Positions 17,611 through 26,136 of a stretch of 64,000 bases of DNA are shown piece after piece. The notes under the pieces were generated by a model. The model did no database searches, was not told the origin of the DNA, and saw nothing but the letters and a program-made list of their open reading frames with translations. The translations under genes and the position numbers were made by a program. This DNA is from Prado023 sp964638055. Lineage in GTDB: Bacteria > Actinomycetota > Actinomycetes > S36-B12 > CAIYMF01. The stretch spans positions 1 through 64,000 of the forward strand of contig CAZWXF010000003.1 in the NCBI GenBank assembly GCA_964638055.1, given 5' to 3'. Within the stretch, counting starts at the first letter, position 1, and every line of letters begins with the position of its first letter.

Positions 17611-19005
17611 GTGGCACACGGTGAGCTGCAGACGGGTCTGGCTGCCGCTCTCTCCGCCTCGGGGGTGAGGGTCGTGACCGACCCCGACGTGCTGGCGGGC
17701 CATGAGGTCGACTGGACGGGGCGATGGCGCGGGGACGCGCTGGGCCTGGCACGGCCGGCCGACACCGGCCAGGTGGCCGCAGTCCTACGGGCTGCCAGCG
17801 ACGCGGGAGTCCCGGTCCAGGTGCAGGGTGGCAACACCGGACTGGTGGGGGGTTCCGTCCCGGGACCGCCGAGCCTGATCCTGTCGACCACCGGCCTGAC
17901 CGCACGGGGCCAGGTGGAACGGCTCGAGCGGACCATGGTCGTGGGCGCGGGTGTGACCTGCGCCGATGTCTCCCGGATGGCGCGGGCGGCGGGCCTGGCC
18001 TTCGGGATCGACCTGGCCTCGCGGGACTCGGCCACCGTCGGCGGCATGGTCGCCACGAACGCCGGCGGCATGGAGGTGATCGCCCATGGGCCCATGCGAC
18101 AGCAGGTCCGCGGCCTGCGCGCGGTCCTGGCCGACGGTCGGCTCGTCGACACCATCGGCCGGCCGCGCAAGGACAACGTCGGCTTTGACCTGACCGGGCT
18201 GCTGGTCGGCTCGGAGGGCACCCTGGGGGTGGTCACCGATGTCGAGCTGGTCCTGCAGGTGCGTCCCCCGGGGATCCTCACCGGGCTCGTCGGGGCTCCG
18301 GCCCTGGCCGGCGCGGTCCGGCTCGCGCGCATCCTGCAGGACGCGGGCTCCCGCATCCTGGCCGCGGAGGTGATCGACGCCGCGGGGCTCGCAGCCGCTG
18401 CGGGGCTGCTGGGCGTGTCCGATCCCCTGGCCGGGGACGCCGACGCCCGATGGGCGCTGCTGCTCGACATCGACGAGGGCACGGGAGCGGGGCTGGAGCC
18501 GATCGGGGACGACCTGGTGGCTGTCGCGGTCACCGACGCACAGCGGGAGCGGCTCTGGCGGCTGCGGCATCGGCAGTCGGAGGTGCATGCGCGGCGCTCG
18601 GGTGCCCGCCTGGTCAAGCTCGACCTGGCGGTGCGGCTGGATGAGCTCGATGAGCTGGTCGCGGATGCGCGCGAGATCGCCCGGGAGCACGGGGCTGATG
18701 TGGGCTTCTTCGGTCACGCCCTCGACGGCAACATCCACGTCCAGGTGCATCCGGGTCGGGAGTCTGCCAGTGCCATGGAGGCGGCCAGCGCGATCCTGGC
18801 GGCGGTCGCGCGGCGGGGTGGGTCGATCAGCGCGGAGCACGGGCTCGGCCGACAGAAGGCGGACTGGCTGGACCGTGTGAGGTCGGCCGATCAGGTCAGC
18901 TTCATGCGCCAGATCAAGCAGGACGCGGATCCTCATTGGCGGTTGAACCCTGGCGTGCTGCTCACGGCCCCAGGAGCTCGAGCACGGCAGCCGGACGGTT
19001 CGTGA
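17611..19005 (+). CDS. FAD-binding oxidase (glycolate/D-2-hydroxyacid dehydrogenase family, GlcD-like)
   Basis: 464-residue flavoenzyme of the vanillyl-alcohol-oxidase/GlcD fold. The FAD-binding PCMH domain shows VQVQGGNTGLVGGSVP (around residues 70-85) and DSATVGGMVATNAGG; the C-terminal cap has FGHALDGNIHVQVHP and ISAEHGLGRQK, the usual substrate and metal region of D-2-hydroxyacid dehydrogenases. Likely substrates are D-lactate, glycolate or D-2-hydroxyglutarate; the sequence does not decide. GTG start at 17611. Its 3' end overlaps the convergent glycerophosphodiesterase gene by 44 bp. Confidence 0.85.
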   Translation: MAHGELQTGLAAALSASGVRVVTDPDVLAGHEVDWTGRWRGDALGLARPADTGQVAAVLRAASDAGVPVQVQGGNTGLVGGSVPGPPSLILSTTGLTARGQVERLERTMVVGAGVTCADVSRMARAAGLAFGIDLASRDSATVGGMVATNAGGMEVIAHGPMRQQVRGLRAVLADGRLVDTIGRPRKDNVGFDLTGLLVGSEGTLGVVTDVELVLQVRPPGILTGLVGAPALAGAVRLARILQDAGSRILAAEVIDAAGLAAAAGLLGVSDPLAGDADARWALLLDIDEGTGAGLEPIGDDLVAVAVTDAQRERLWRLRHRQSEVHARRSGARLVKLDLAVRLDELDELVADAREIAREHGADVGFFGHALDGNIHVQVHPGRESASAMEAASAILAAVARRGGSISAEHGLGRQKADWLDRVRSADQVSFMRQIKQDADPHWRLNPGVLLTAPGARARQPDGS

Positions 19006-19795
19006 TCACGGCGTCCACCCGAAGGTTCATGCACAGCGCCACATCCTCGGTGCGGTCGACCGTCCAGACGTGCACCTTGACGCCAGCGGCGTGAGCGCGC
19101 GCCACGTAATGCGGGTGCGCCCGAAGTATGGCCACATCGGGCCCTGCGACGGAGGCCCCGAAGGGCAGGGCGCCGGCGCGCATCCGCAGGGGCACCCGAT
19201 CCATGAGGAACACCCGGGGGATGCCGGGGGCCAACGATCGCATCCGCCGGATGGCCTGCGCCGAGAACGACATCAGCAGGATCGGGTGCGGTCCGAGGCG
19301 AGGCGGTGCAGCCAGTCCGAAGCGCTGGAGCTGCGCCACGACCGATCGCTCCAGCCATCCGGCGTACCTGTTGGGGTGCTTGGTCTCGATGGACAGGCTG
19401 ACCGGCCGGGCACTGCTGGTGACCAGCTCGAGCAGCTCGGCCAAGGTCACGATCCCGGCGTCCTGCGGCGGCTCCTGGCGCAGGCCAGCTCCTCGGCGGA
19501 CGGCCATGCGACGATCACGAAGGGCGCGCCGGGAGTAGCGGGGAGGGCTTCCGGGGACGGAGAAGTCGTGTCCGCGCAGCTCGGCCAGGGTCTTCGTGGA
19601 CACCACACCCCACCCGTCGCTGGTCCGGTCGATGCGGCGGTCGTGCAGGCAGACCACATGGCCGTCGGCCGTCAGGCGGACGTCGCATTCCAGTCCGTCA
19701 GCTCCCTGGTCGATGGCCGCCTGGAACGCCGCGAGAGTGTGCTCCGGTCGTAGGGCGCTGGCGCCTCGGTGCGCGATCACGAGGGGTCGGGGCAC
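18962..19795 (-). CDS. Glycerophosphodiester phosphodiesterase
   Basis: 277-residue GDPD-family enzyme that hydrolyses deacylated phospholipids to glycerol-3-phosphate and an alcohol. Catalytic features: IAHRGASALRPEHT (HRG and the following glutamate), DGLECDVRLTADGHVVCLHD (metal-binding E-x-D and the second histidine), and SIETKHPNR. C-terminal VHVWTVDRTEDV is standard. The GTG at 19795 puts HRG at residues 9-11. No signal peptide, so probably cytosolic. The stop codon lies inside the end of the convergent FAD oxidase gene. Confidence 0.9.
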   Translation of the reverse strand: MPRPLVIAHRGASALRPEHTLAAFQAAIDQGADGLECDVRLTADGHVVCLHDRRIDRTSDGWGVVSTKTLAELRGHDFSVPGSPPRYSRRALRDRRMAVRRGAGLRQEPPQDAGIVTLAELLELVTSSARPVSLSIETKHPNRYAGWLERSVVAQLQRFGLAAPPRLGPHPILLMSFSAQAIRRMRSLAPGIPRVFLMDRVPLRMRAGALPFGASVAGPDVAILRAHPHYVARAHAAGVKVHVWTVDRTEDVALCMNLRVDAVITNRPAAVLELLGP

Positions 19796-19988
19796 GGCGC
19801 TCAGGATGCCCGATCGCGGCTGCCTGACGCCCCCCGGACCCGCGCGGCGAAGTGCCCGACCGGGATGATCCAGGTCGCGGTGACACGGCGGGCGGGCGGG
19901 TGCCCACGGGCCGATGGATACTGTTCCCGCCGTCCGGACGCGCTGCATCCCTCGTCGGCCGCTTCCGAACCACTGCTGGGGGTCCTGC

Positions 19989-20828
19989 ATGACTGTCGTG
20001 GCATTTCAGGGTGAGTTGGGCGCCAACTCGCACATCGCCATCCGGGAGGTCCTGCCCGAGGCGGAGCCGGTCCCCTGCGCCACTTTCGAGGATGCCTTCC
20101 ACCTCGTCTCGGCAGGGGCCGCGGACCTGGCGATGATCCCCATCGAGAACTCCCAGGCCGGGCGCGTGTCGGACATCTACCATCTGATGCCGCTCTCGGA
20201 GCTGTCCATCGTGGGCGAGCACTTCCTGCCGATCCGCCACCAGCTCCTGGGAATCCCGAGGGCACGGCTGGGCCTGCTCAAGACCGTGGAGAGCCACGTG
20301 ATGGCCCTGGGCCAGTGCCGTCAGGCGATCCGACGGCTGGGCCTGACCGCGTTGGTCGCCGCGGACACCGCAGGCTCGGCCCGCGAGGTCGCCCAACTCG
20401 GGGATCCGACCCGCGCCGCCATCGCCTCGGAGCTCGCCGGCCAGATCTACGGGCTGGAGGTCCTGGAGGCCAACATCGAGGACGCCGACCACAACACGAC
20501 GAGGTTCCTGCTGCTGGCCCGCGAGCCGCTGGTGGTGACCGCTGGGGACGCACCCGTGATCACCACGCTCGTCTTCCGCGTCCGCAACGTCCCGGCCGCC
20601 CTGTACAAGGCGCTGGGCGGCTTCGCGACGAACGGCGTGAACATGACGAAGCTGGAGAGCTACATGCTCGAGGGGGACTTCGCAGCGACGCAGTTCTACG
20701 CCGATGTCGAGGGCCACCCCGACGATCGCCCGCTGGCCCTGGCTCTGGAGGAGCTCGCGTTCTTCTCCCACGAGGTCGCCCTGCTGGGCACCTACCCAGC
20801 CAGTCCGTTCCGTCACACGCTGGGCTGA
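19989..20828 (+). CDS. pheA: Prephenate dehydratase with ACT domain
   Basis: 279-residue enzyme that converts prephenate to phenylpyruvate in phenylalanine synthesis. Residues 3-180 form the periplasmic-binding-like catalytic domain (FQGELGANS, IPIENSQAG, ADTAGSA, DADHNTTRFLL with the catalytic Thr). Residues about 195-270 are the ACT regulatory domain. Its phenylalanine-site motif reads TKLESYMLEG rather than the more common T-K-I-E-S-R-P, as in alphaproteobacterial enzymes as far as I recall. ATG at 19989. Single gene, no tyrA or aroG nearby. Confidence 0.92.
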   Translation: MTVVAFQGELGANSHIAIREVLPEAEPVPCATFEDAFHLVSAGAADLAMIPIENSQAGRVSDIYHLMPLSELSIVGEHFLPIRHQLLGIPRARLGLLKTVESHVMALGQCRQAIRRLGLTALVAADTAGSAREVAQLGDPTRAAIASELAGQIYGLEVLEANIEDADHNTTRFLLLAREPLVVTAGDAPVITTLVFRVRNVPAALYKALGGFATNGVNMTKLESYMLEGDFAATQFYADVEGHPDDRPLALALEELAFFSHEVALLGTYPASPFRHTLG

Positions 20829-20856
20829 GCAGCCGGGGACGGTCGGCGGCCCTCGG

Positions 20857-20875
20857 GTCTCGACGGGCTCGACCG
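20857..20875. repeat. Dispersed 19-bp repeat copy
   Basis: One copy of the GGTCTCGAC-GG-GCTCGACC form of the dispersed repeat, between the 3' ends of convergent pheA and the HAD hydrolase gene. Confidence 0.7.
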
Positions 20876-20909
20876 GGGTCGACCCGCGCCATGGGTCCTC
20901 ATGACCCTG

Positions 20910-22016
20910 TCAGGCGTGGGTGGCCAGGACCGCCTCCAGCAACCGTCCGACGCCGTCGTCCTCGTTGCTCGGCACGATGTGGTTGGCCGCGGCGCGCGCC
21001 CAGGGGTGGGCGTTGGCCACGGCGTAGCCGGTCGCCGCGGCCCGGATGAGAGCGACATCGTTGGGCATGTCCCCGACCGCGATGGAGGCCGAGGCCTCGA
21101 TGCCCAGCAGCTCGGCCACCTCCAGGAAGCCGATCCCCTTGTCGATCTCCCCGGACATGATCTCGATGAGCACCTCGCGGGTGCCGGAGTGGGTGATGTG
21201 CAGCGTCCCAGCGAACTCGGACTCGGCCAGCGCCAGCAGGGAGTCCGAGTCGTGGCCGGTCCCCGGGGGTGGCGCGGCCAGGAGCTTGACCGGTCGGCCG
21301 CGGGCGATGAGGTCCATCACGTCGCCGCTCTCGACGCCGGGCAGGCCGGCCCATGGCGGGTCGTAGGCCGGTTCGAAGCCCACGGTCGTGATGCTGCGCA
21401 GGTCCCGGCTGTCCTCGGCCCCGTCGAGCAGGCGCTCCAGGGCGAAGGCGACGCCCGGGACCAGCTCGCGAAGCCGGGCGACCACGGCCTGCGCCGCCGC
21501 CTCGTGGATCGGGGTGCTGCGCACGAGCCGCTCCTCGGCGATGTCCACGACCAGCGCCCCGTTGGCACAGACAGCCATCCGGCGGTACCCGGTCTGGTCG
21601 ATGACCGGGTGCAGCCAGCGCGGCGGCCGGCCAGTGACGTAGACGAGCTCGATTCCGACGCGAGCCAGCTCCGGGATCGCCGCGAGTGCTCGCCACCCGA
21701 CGCGCTGGGACGCGGCCAGCAGGGTCCCGTCGAGGTCGGAGCCGACGATGCGAACGTCGTGCGGTACCGGTATGGGGGCGTCGAGGTCGACATGGATCAA
21801 GCCGCCGGGCCGCACCCAGGCCTCGGTCGGCAGTGGCGCCGCGGTGGGTGGGGCGCCTGGCGTGGGAGTGGGCGGGACGGGCCGCGCCGGCTTGTCCCGT
21901 CGAATGGGAGGACCGGACTGGGAGCCCTCGAAATCGGCGCCCTCGGTCAGCCCGGCCTCACGGCGCCAGTCCTCGTCGGGGCGGGGCCGCTGGGCGCCCG
22001 GGCCCGAGTCGCTCAT
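20910..22016 (-). CDS. HAD-superfamily hydrolase, Cof/YidA type
   Basis: 368-residue protein. The first ~90 residues are rich in Pro, Arg and Asp and have no fold features. From about residue 93 a Cof-type HAD phosphatase follows: GSDLDGTLL (nucleophile Asp and acid Asp), VYVTGRPPRW, a cap domain, DKGIGFLEVAELLGI (Lys motif) and VGDMPNDVALI (metal-binding Asp pair). Such enzymes remove phosphate from sugar phosphates or FMN-like compounds. The ATG at 22016 lies 38 bp from serS, likely co-transcribed. The conserved domain would also be complete from a later start. Confidence 0.85.
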   Translation of the reverse strand: MSDSGPGAQRPRPDEDWRREAGLTEGADFEGSQSGPPIRRDKPARPVPPTPTPGAPPTAAPLPTEAWVRPGGLIHVDLDAPIPVPHDVRIVGSDLDGTLLAASQRVGWRALAAIPELARVGIELVYVTGRPPRWLHPVIDQTGYRRMAVCANGALVVDIAEERLVRSTPIHEAAAQAVVARLRELVPGVAFALERLLDGAEDSRDLRSITTVGFEPAYDPPWAGLPGVESGDVMDLIARGRPVKLLAAPPPGTGHDSDSLLALAESEFAGTLHITHSGTREVLIEIMSGEIDKGIGFLEVAELLGIEASASIAVGDMPNDVALIRAAATGYAVANAHPWARAAANHIVPSNEDDGVGRLLEAVLATHA

Positions 22017-22054
22017 GCGGGCGATACTGCCACCCGGATCGGCAGCAGGCCGCC

Positions 22055-23332
22055 TCAGGCGAGCGGCTCCAGCCTCGTGCGACCGCCCAGGAACGGCTGC
22101 AGCGACTGGGGGACGTCGACGGTGCCGTCGGCCTGCTGATGGTTCTCCAGCAGCGCGATCATCACGCGTGGGACCGCCACCAGGGTCCCGTTCAGGGTCG
22201 CCACCGGTGCCGGGGCGGCGTCCCGATTCCGGTGGCGGATGCGCAGCCGCCGCGCCTGGAAGCTCGTGCAGTTCGACGTCGAGGTCACCTCGCGGTACCG
22301 ACCGTGGGAGGGGATCCACGCCTCGCAGTCGAACTTGCGGGCGGCGCTGGCGCCCAGGTCCCCAGTCGCCACGTCGATCACCCGGAAGGGAAGTTCCAGG
22401 CTGGTCAGGAACGCCCTCTCGGACTCCAGGAGTCGCTCGTGCTCGGCCTCGGCCTGGTCGGGTGTGCAGAAGGTGAACATCTCGACCTTGTCGAACCAGT
22501 GGACCCGGAAGATGCCGCGCGTGTCCCGACCGTAGCTGCCGGCCTCGCGGCGGAAGCATGGCGAATAGCCGACGTAGCGGCGGGGCAGCTCGTCGGTGGC
22601 CAGGATCTCGTCGGAGTGGAACGCGGCCAGCGGGACCTCCGAGGTCCCCACCAGGTAGAGGTCGTCGGCCTCCAGCCGGTACACGTCCTCGGCCGCCTGG
22701 CCCAGGAAGCCGGTGCCCGCCATAGCGCTGGGCTTCACCAGTGCCGGGGGCAGGATCGGCAGCAGCCCGTTGGCGGTCGCCTGCGCGATCGCCAGGTTGA
22801 CCAGGGCCAGCTCCAGCAGGGCGCCCACGCCGGTCAGGAAGTAGAAGCGTGCCCCTGAGACCTTGGCCCCGCGCTCCAGGTCGATCGCACCGAGGGCCTC
22901 GCCGATCTGCACGTGGTCGCGGACGGCCAGCCCCTCGGCCGCGAAGTCCCGGATGGTGCCGTGCTCGGAGATGACCCGGTAGTCGTCCTCGCCACCGCGT
23001 GGGGAATCGGGATGGACGAGGTTGGCCAGCCCCAGACCGAGCTCCTCCGCGGCGTTCGCCGCCTCGTCGCGGGCGGTCTCGGCCTGACGGACCTGCGCAG
23101 CGAGGTCCTTGGTCCGCGCGAGCAGCGCGTCGCGATCCGAGCCCTTGGCCCGGGCCACCTGCTTGCCGAGCTCCTTCTGCTCCGCACGCAGCGACTCGAA
23201 CTGGACCCCGGAGGCTCGACGTCGCTCGTCGGCGGCCAGCAGTGCGTCGACCAGGGAGGGGTCCTCGCCTCGGGCCGCCTGCGAGTCTCTGAAGATGTCG
23301 GGGTCGTCGCGCAGCAGGCGCAGGTCGATCAT
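22055..23332 (-). CDS. serS: Seryl-tRNA synthetase
   Basis: 425-residue class II aminoacyl-tRNA synthetase. The N-terminal ~100 residues form the antiparallel coiled coil that binds the long variable arm of tRNA-Ser. Motif 2 is seen in SPCFRREAGSYGRDTRGIFRVHWFDKVE and motif 3 in the C-terminal NGTLVAVPRVMIALLENHQ with its catalytic Arg. The TSEVPLAAFH serine-site motif is intact. ATG at 23332. Probably the first gene of a short operon with the HAD hydrolase. Confidence 0.96.
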   Translation of the reverse strand: MIDLRLLRDDPDIFRDSQAARGEDPSLVDALLAADERRRASGVQFESLRAEQKELGKQVARAKGSDRDALLARTKDLAAQVRQAETARDEAANAAEELGLGLANLVHPDSPRGGEDDYRVISEHGTIRDFAAEGLAVRDHVQIGEALGAIDLERGAKVSGARFYFLTGVGALLELALVNLAIAQATANGLLPILPPALVKPSAMAGTGFLGQAAEDVYRLEADDLYLVGTSEVPLAAFHSDEILATDELPRRYVGYSPCFRREAGSYGRDTRGIFRVHWFDKVEMFTFCTPDQAEAEHERLLESERAFLTSLELPFRVIDVATGDLGASAARKFDCEAWIPSHGRYREVTSTSNCTSFQARRLRIRHRNRDAAPAPVATLNGTLVAVPRVMIALLENHQQADGTVDVPQSLQPFLGGRTRLEPLA

Positions 23333-23369
23333 GGGCGCCCAGCCTAGAGGGACCTGTCACTCGGCCTGG

Positions 23370-23790
23370 ACGCGTCGGCGATCCTGTCGTACCACCGGGC
23401 CTTGGGTCGTGGTCGACCGCGCCGGTCGAGCCCGTCGGGACGACCGCGCCGGTTGAGCCCGTCGAGACCAAGCGTCCGCATGCCTTTGGGGAGTTGGGTC
23501 GTGGTCTGGACAGGCTCGACCGANNNNNNNNNNNNNNNNNNNNNNNNNNNNNNNNNNNNNNNNNNNNNNNNNNNNNNNNNNNNNNNNNNNNNNNNNNNNN
23601 NNNNNNNNNNNNNNNNNNNNNNNGTTGGGTCGTGGTCTGGACAGGCTCGACCGAGGGCCGCGCCGGGGGTCGTGGTCTCGACAGGCTCGACCGACGAATC
23701 GCGCTGGTCGAGCCCGTCGAGACCAAGCGTCGGCATGCCTTTGGGGCGTTGGGTCGTGGTCTGGACAGGCTCGACCGACGACCGGGCCGG
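23370..23790. repeat. Patch of dispersed repeats around an assembly gap
   Basis: The 470-bp space between serS and bpa has no gene and is mostly repeat. At least four GGTCGAGC..TCGAGACC-type units are present, in both orientations. A longer unit (CGTC-C/G-GCATGCCTTTGGGG, then GTTGGGTCGTGGTCTGG and ACAGGCTCGACCGA) occurs left of the N run (about 23472-23523) and again at 23727-23778. Positions 23372-23395 are an exact inverted copy of 33911-33934. Confidence 0.8.
23524..23623. other. Assembly gap (100 N)
   Basis: Run of exactly 100 N, the conventional length for a gap of unknown size. The same sequence (GTTGGGTCGTGGTCTGG followed by ACAGGCTCGACCGA) stands on both sides, so an array of repeat units was probably collapsed here. 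Confidence 0.95.
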
Positions 23791-23802
23791 GCCGTCAGCT
23801 CC

Positions 23803-24336
23803 TCACAGGTACGGGCCACTTGCCCCCGGGGGCCGCTCCCCGGACCCCAGCGGGCCGTCTGGCTGCGCCGTGATCGCGGCCCGGCGGACCTGCTCGAACT
23901 GGGCGCGAGCCGCCATCTGCTGGGCGAACAGGGCTGTCTGGATCCCGTGGAACAGGCCCTCCAGCCAGCCGACGAGCTGTGCCTGCGCGATCCGGAGCTC
24001 TGCGTCGCTTGGGGTCCTGTCGTCCACGAAGGGCAGTGAGAGGCGCTCCAGCTCGGCGACCAGCTCCGGGGCGAGCCCGGACTCGAGCTCCTTGATCGAG
24101 CGCGTGTGGATCGAGCGAAGTCGGGCGCGCGCAGCGTCGTCCAGCGGCGCGGATCGGACCTCCTCGAGCAGCTGCTTGATCATGCTGCCGACGCGCATGA
24201 CCTTGGCGGGCTGCTCGACCAGGTCGGCCACCGAGGTCTCGTTGGAATCGTCGGCCGAGGCGATGGGGACCCCATCGGAACCAAGGATCACGACGCGCGA
24301 TGATGCTTCCTGCGGCTCGGGTTCCTGGGATGTCAT
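23803..24336 (-). CDS. bpa: Bacterial proteasome activator Bpa (DUF2587)
   Basis: 177-residue ATP-independent activator that forms a dodecameric ring on the 20S proteasome and feeds it unfolded proteins (Mtb Rv3780 family). The family core is clear: VMRVGSMIKQLLEEVRSAPL (residues 46-65), IHTRSIKELESGLAPEL, and LRIAQAQLVGWLEGLFHGIQ, which form the four-helix bundle. The protein ends in GPYL, equivalent to the GQYL docking tail that enters the proteasome alpha-ring pockets. The gene implies a 20S proteasome elsewhere in this genome. ATG at 24336. Confidence 0.93.
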   Translation of the reverse strand: MTSQEPEPQEASSRVVILGSDGVPIASADDSNETSVADLVEQPAKVMRVGSMIKQLLEEVRSAPLDDAARARLRSIHTRSIKELESGLAPELVAELERLSLPFVDDRTPSDAELRIAQAQLVGWLEGLFHGIQTALFAQQMAARAQFEQVRRAAITAQPDGPLGSGERPPGASGPYL

Positions 24337-24384
24337 GCATCCATTCTCCCGCCCCGGCGGCCGGGAGTGTGGGTCGTGTCAAGA

Positions 24385-25374
24385 TCAAGCGTGCGGCCGG
24401 AGGACGAACGTCCCGCGGACGTCCCCGGCCAACGCACGGCGCATCGCGGTGCCGGCCTCCTCGAGCGGCAGGATCTCGTGCTCGGTGCACACGGACGCCG
24501 GGCCGATCAGGGCCAGGAACTCGGTCACGTCGGCACGGGTGACGTTGGCGACCGCGCGGATCTCTCGCTCCCACCAGAGCTCCGAGTCGTAGTCGAAGGG
24601 TCCGATGAGACCCAGGTGGATCGCGTTGATGGCCACGATGCCGCCGCGATCGAGATCGGTGAGGGCGCGGCGGACGACCCACGGCACCGGCGCGAACGTG
24701 ATGGCCGCATCCAGGGCGACGGGCATCGGGTCCTCGTACGTGCCGGCCCACGCAGCTCCCATGTCGGCCGCACGCTGCGCCTCGGCAGCAGAGCGCGTGA
24801 CCACGTAGCACTCGACCCGCCAGTGCCTTGCCACCTGGATCGCCAGGGATGCCGACGCCCCGAACCCGTAGAGGCCAAGGCGGGCGCCGGCGCTCTCCGG
24901 GCCGAGACCAGCGCGACGCAGCGAGCGGTAGCCGATGACGCCGCCGCAGAGCAGGGGTGCGATGTCCGCGTCCTGGCCGTCGGGCATCGGGAAGGCCAGG
25001 TCCGAGCGCGCGACGACCAGCTCGGCGTACCCCCCGTCGACGTCATAGCCGGTGAATGCCGCGCGCTCGCACAGGTTCTCGCGACTCCGCAGGCAGGCTG
25101 GGCATCGCCCGCACGTCGCGGCGAGCCAGCAGAGGCCCACGCGCTGGCCGATCCGCTCGGCGGGTCCCTCGATGACCCGCCCTATGACCTGGTGCCCGGG
25201 GATGACCGGCAGCTTGTGGGCCGGCAGGTCGCCCATCGCGATCTGCAGATCGGTTCGGCAGACCGCGCAGGCCGTCACCTCGATGAGGACCTCCCCGGAC
25301 CCGGGGCGTGGGTCGGGCACGTCGACCAGCTGCAGGGCCGCGCCTGGGTCTGGTCCCGGACTGTGAATCTGCAT
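24385..25374 (-). CDS. Zinc-dependent alcohol dehydrogenase (AdhA-like MDR protein)
   Basis: 329-residue medium-chain dehydrogenase/reductase. Zinc ligands: catalytic Cys in CAVCRTDLQ with His in IPGHQVIGRV, and structural zinc cysteines in CGRCPACLRSRENLC. The nucleotide fold reads LGLYGFGASASLAIQVARH. The class usually oxidises primary alcohols or reduces aldehydes with NAD(P). ATG at 25374 (GGAG 11 bases upstream) is preferred to the GTG three codons earlier. Single gene. Confidence 0.9.
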   Translation of the reverse strand: MQIHSPGPDPGAALQLVDVPDPRPGSGEVLIEVTACAVCRTDLQIAMGDLPAHKLPVIPGHQVIGRVIEGPAERIGQRVGLCWLAATCGRCPACLRSRENLCERAAFTGYDVDGGYAELVVARSDLAFPMPDGQDADIAPLLCGGVIGYRSLRRAGLGPESAGARLGLYGFGASASLAIQVARHWRVECYVVTRSAAEAQRAADMGAAWAGTYEDPMPVALDAAITFAPVPWVVRRALTDLDRGGIVAINAIHLGLIGPFDYDSELWWEREIRAVANVTRADVTEFLALIGPASVCTEHEILPLEEAGTAMRRALAGDVRGTFVLRPHA

Positions 25375-25534
25375 CGCCCGCACGTCTCCAGCGTCGCACA
25401 GCGAGCCGACGCGCTCACGGCTGCGGCGGCCCTTCGCCTGGGCCCGGGGCGTTGCCGTGGTCTCGTCGGGTCACGGTGTCGCCGCGGGGTCGGGCTCGGG
25501 CTCCCAGCAGGTCAGTGACGGGGCAGTGGGCCCG

Positions 25535-25906
25535 TCAGTACCGGGGCAGGGGGCCGCTGGCGACGGCCTCGTAGATCTCGGCCTCGGTCAGCGGGTTCAG
25601 GACGAACGACAGGGCCGGTCCGCCCATGCGCGCCAGTGTCGCCTCGGTCAGATCGATCTGCGCGCGGTTGCGCCACCACGTCGTCTGGCCGTCGCCGACG
25701 GCGAAGCAGGAGACCTGCCCCGCATCGTCGATGTGGCCGAGGTGGACGGTGCCGACGGGCATCCCCTCGTCGGGGGCGACCACCTTGACCTGCTCGTCGG
25801 TCAGCAGGATCGTGATGTCGCCGAAACGGGCTGCGAGGCCCTCCAGGTGCGCCTGGAGCGCGGGGGTGGCGACCACGCGGGCCGGGGAATCGTCGGCGAT
25901 GAACAT
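25535..25906 (-). CDS. Hypothetical protein, 123 aa
   Basis: I do not recognise a family. The protein is small and acidic, without signal peptide or membrane helices, and alternates short beta-like and helical stretches; TTWWRNRAQIDLTEATLARMG is the most distinctive part. GC-rich third positions and a GGAG seven bases before the ATG at 25906 support it as a real gene. A GTG two codons earlier is also possible. It lies 184 bp upstream of, and divergent from, the acyl-CoA carboxylase operon, so its promoter shares that intergenic space. Confidence 0.6.
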   Translation of the reverse strand: MFIADDSPARVVATPALQAHLEGLAARFGDITILLTDEQVKVVAPDEGMPVGTVHLGHIDDAGQVSCFAVGDGQTTWWRNRAQIDLTEATLARMGGPALSFVLNPLTEAEIYEAVASGPLPRY

Positions 25907-26095
25907 CAGCACGCTCCGTTTTTCATGAAGGAAACCTCATGTACCGCCGGACAGCATGGCGCAGTGCGCCATGCCGCTCCAGTTACCCACGGGTTCTACC
26001 CGGGGGTAGCCAGGGACCCCCTTGAGCAGGTATCGCCAGAAGAGCCAAGGGCTGGCGACTCCGGTGATCGGACTGGGTGGGTCGGCCGGATCGGG

Positions 26096-26134
26096 AACTT
26101 GACGCTGCCGTCAACTTGACGCTAACGTCAAGTT
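26096..26134 (+). promoter_or_regulatory. Carboxylase promoter with two overlapping palindromic operators
   Basis: A -35 box TTGACG (26099-26104) and a -10 box TAACGT (26123-26128), spaced by 18 bases, put transcription start at or next to the GTG at 26137. Two palindromes cover the promoter. 26113-26134 is perfect (AACTTGACG, CTAA, CGTCAAGTT). 26096-26117 has one mismatch (AACTTGACG, CTGC, CGTCAACTT). Their centres are 17 bp apart and they share five bases. A repressor bound here would block polymerase. The core resembles the LiuR-type motif of branched-chain amino-acid catabolism as I remember it; the regulator gene is not adjacent. Confidence 0.7.
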
Positions 26135-26136
26135 TC

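Noticed and set aside
20910..23819. Single 969-codon open frame on the minus strand spanning an N run
   Set aside because: It reads through the assembly gap and antisense-frame of serS. Only the part from 22016 down is a gene (HAD hydrolase); serS is real in another frame of the same strand.
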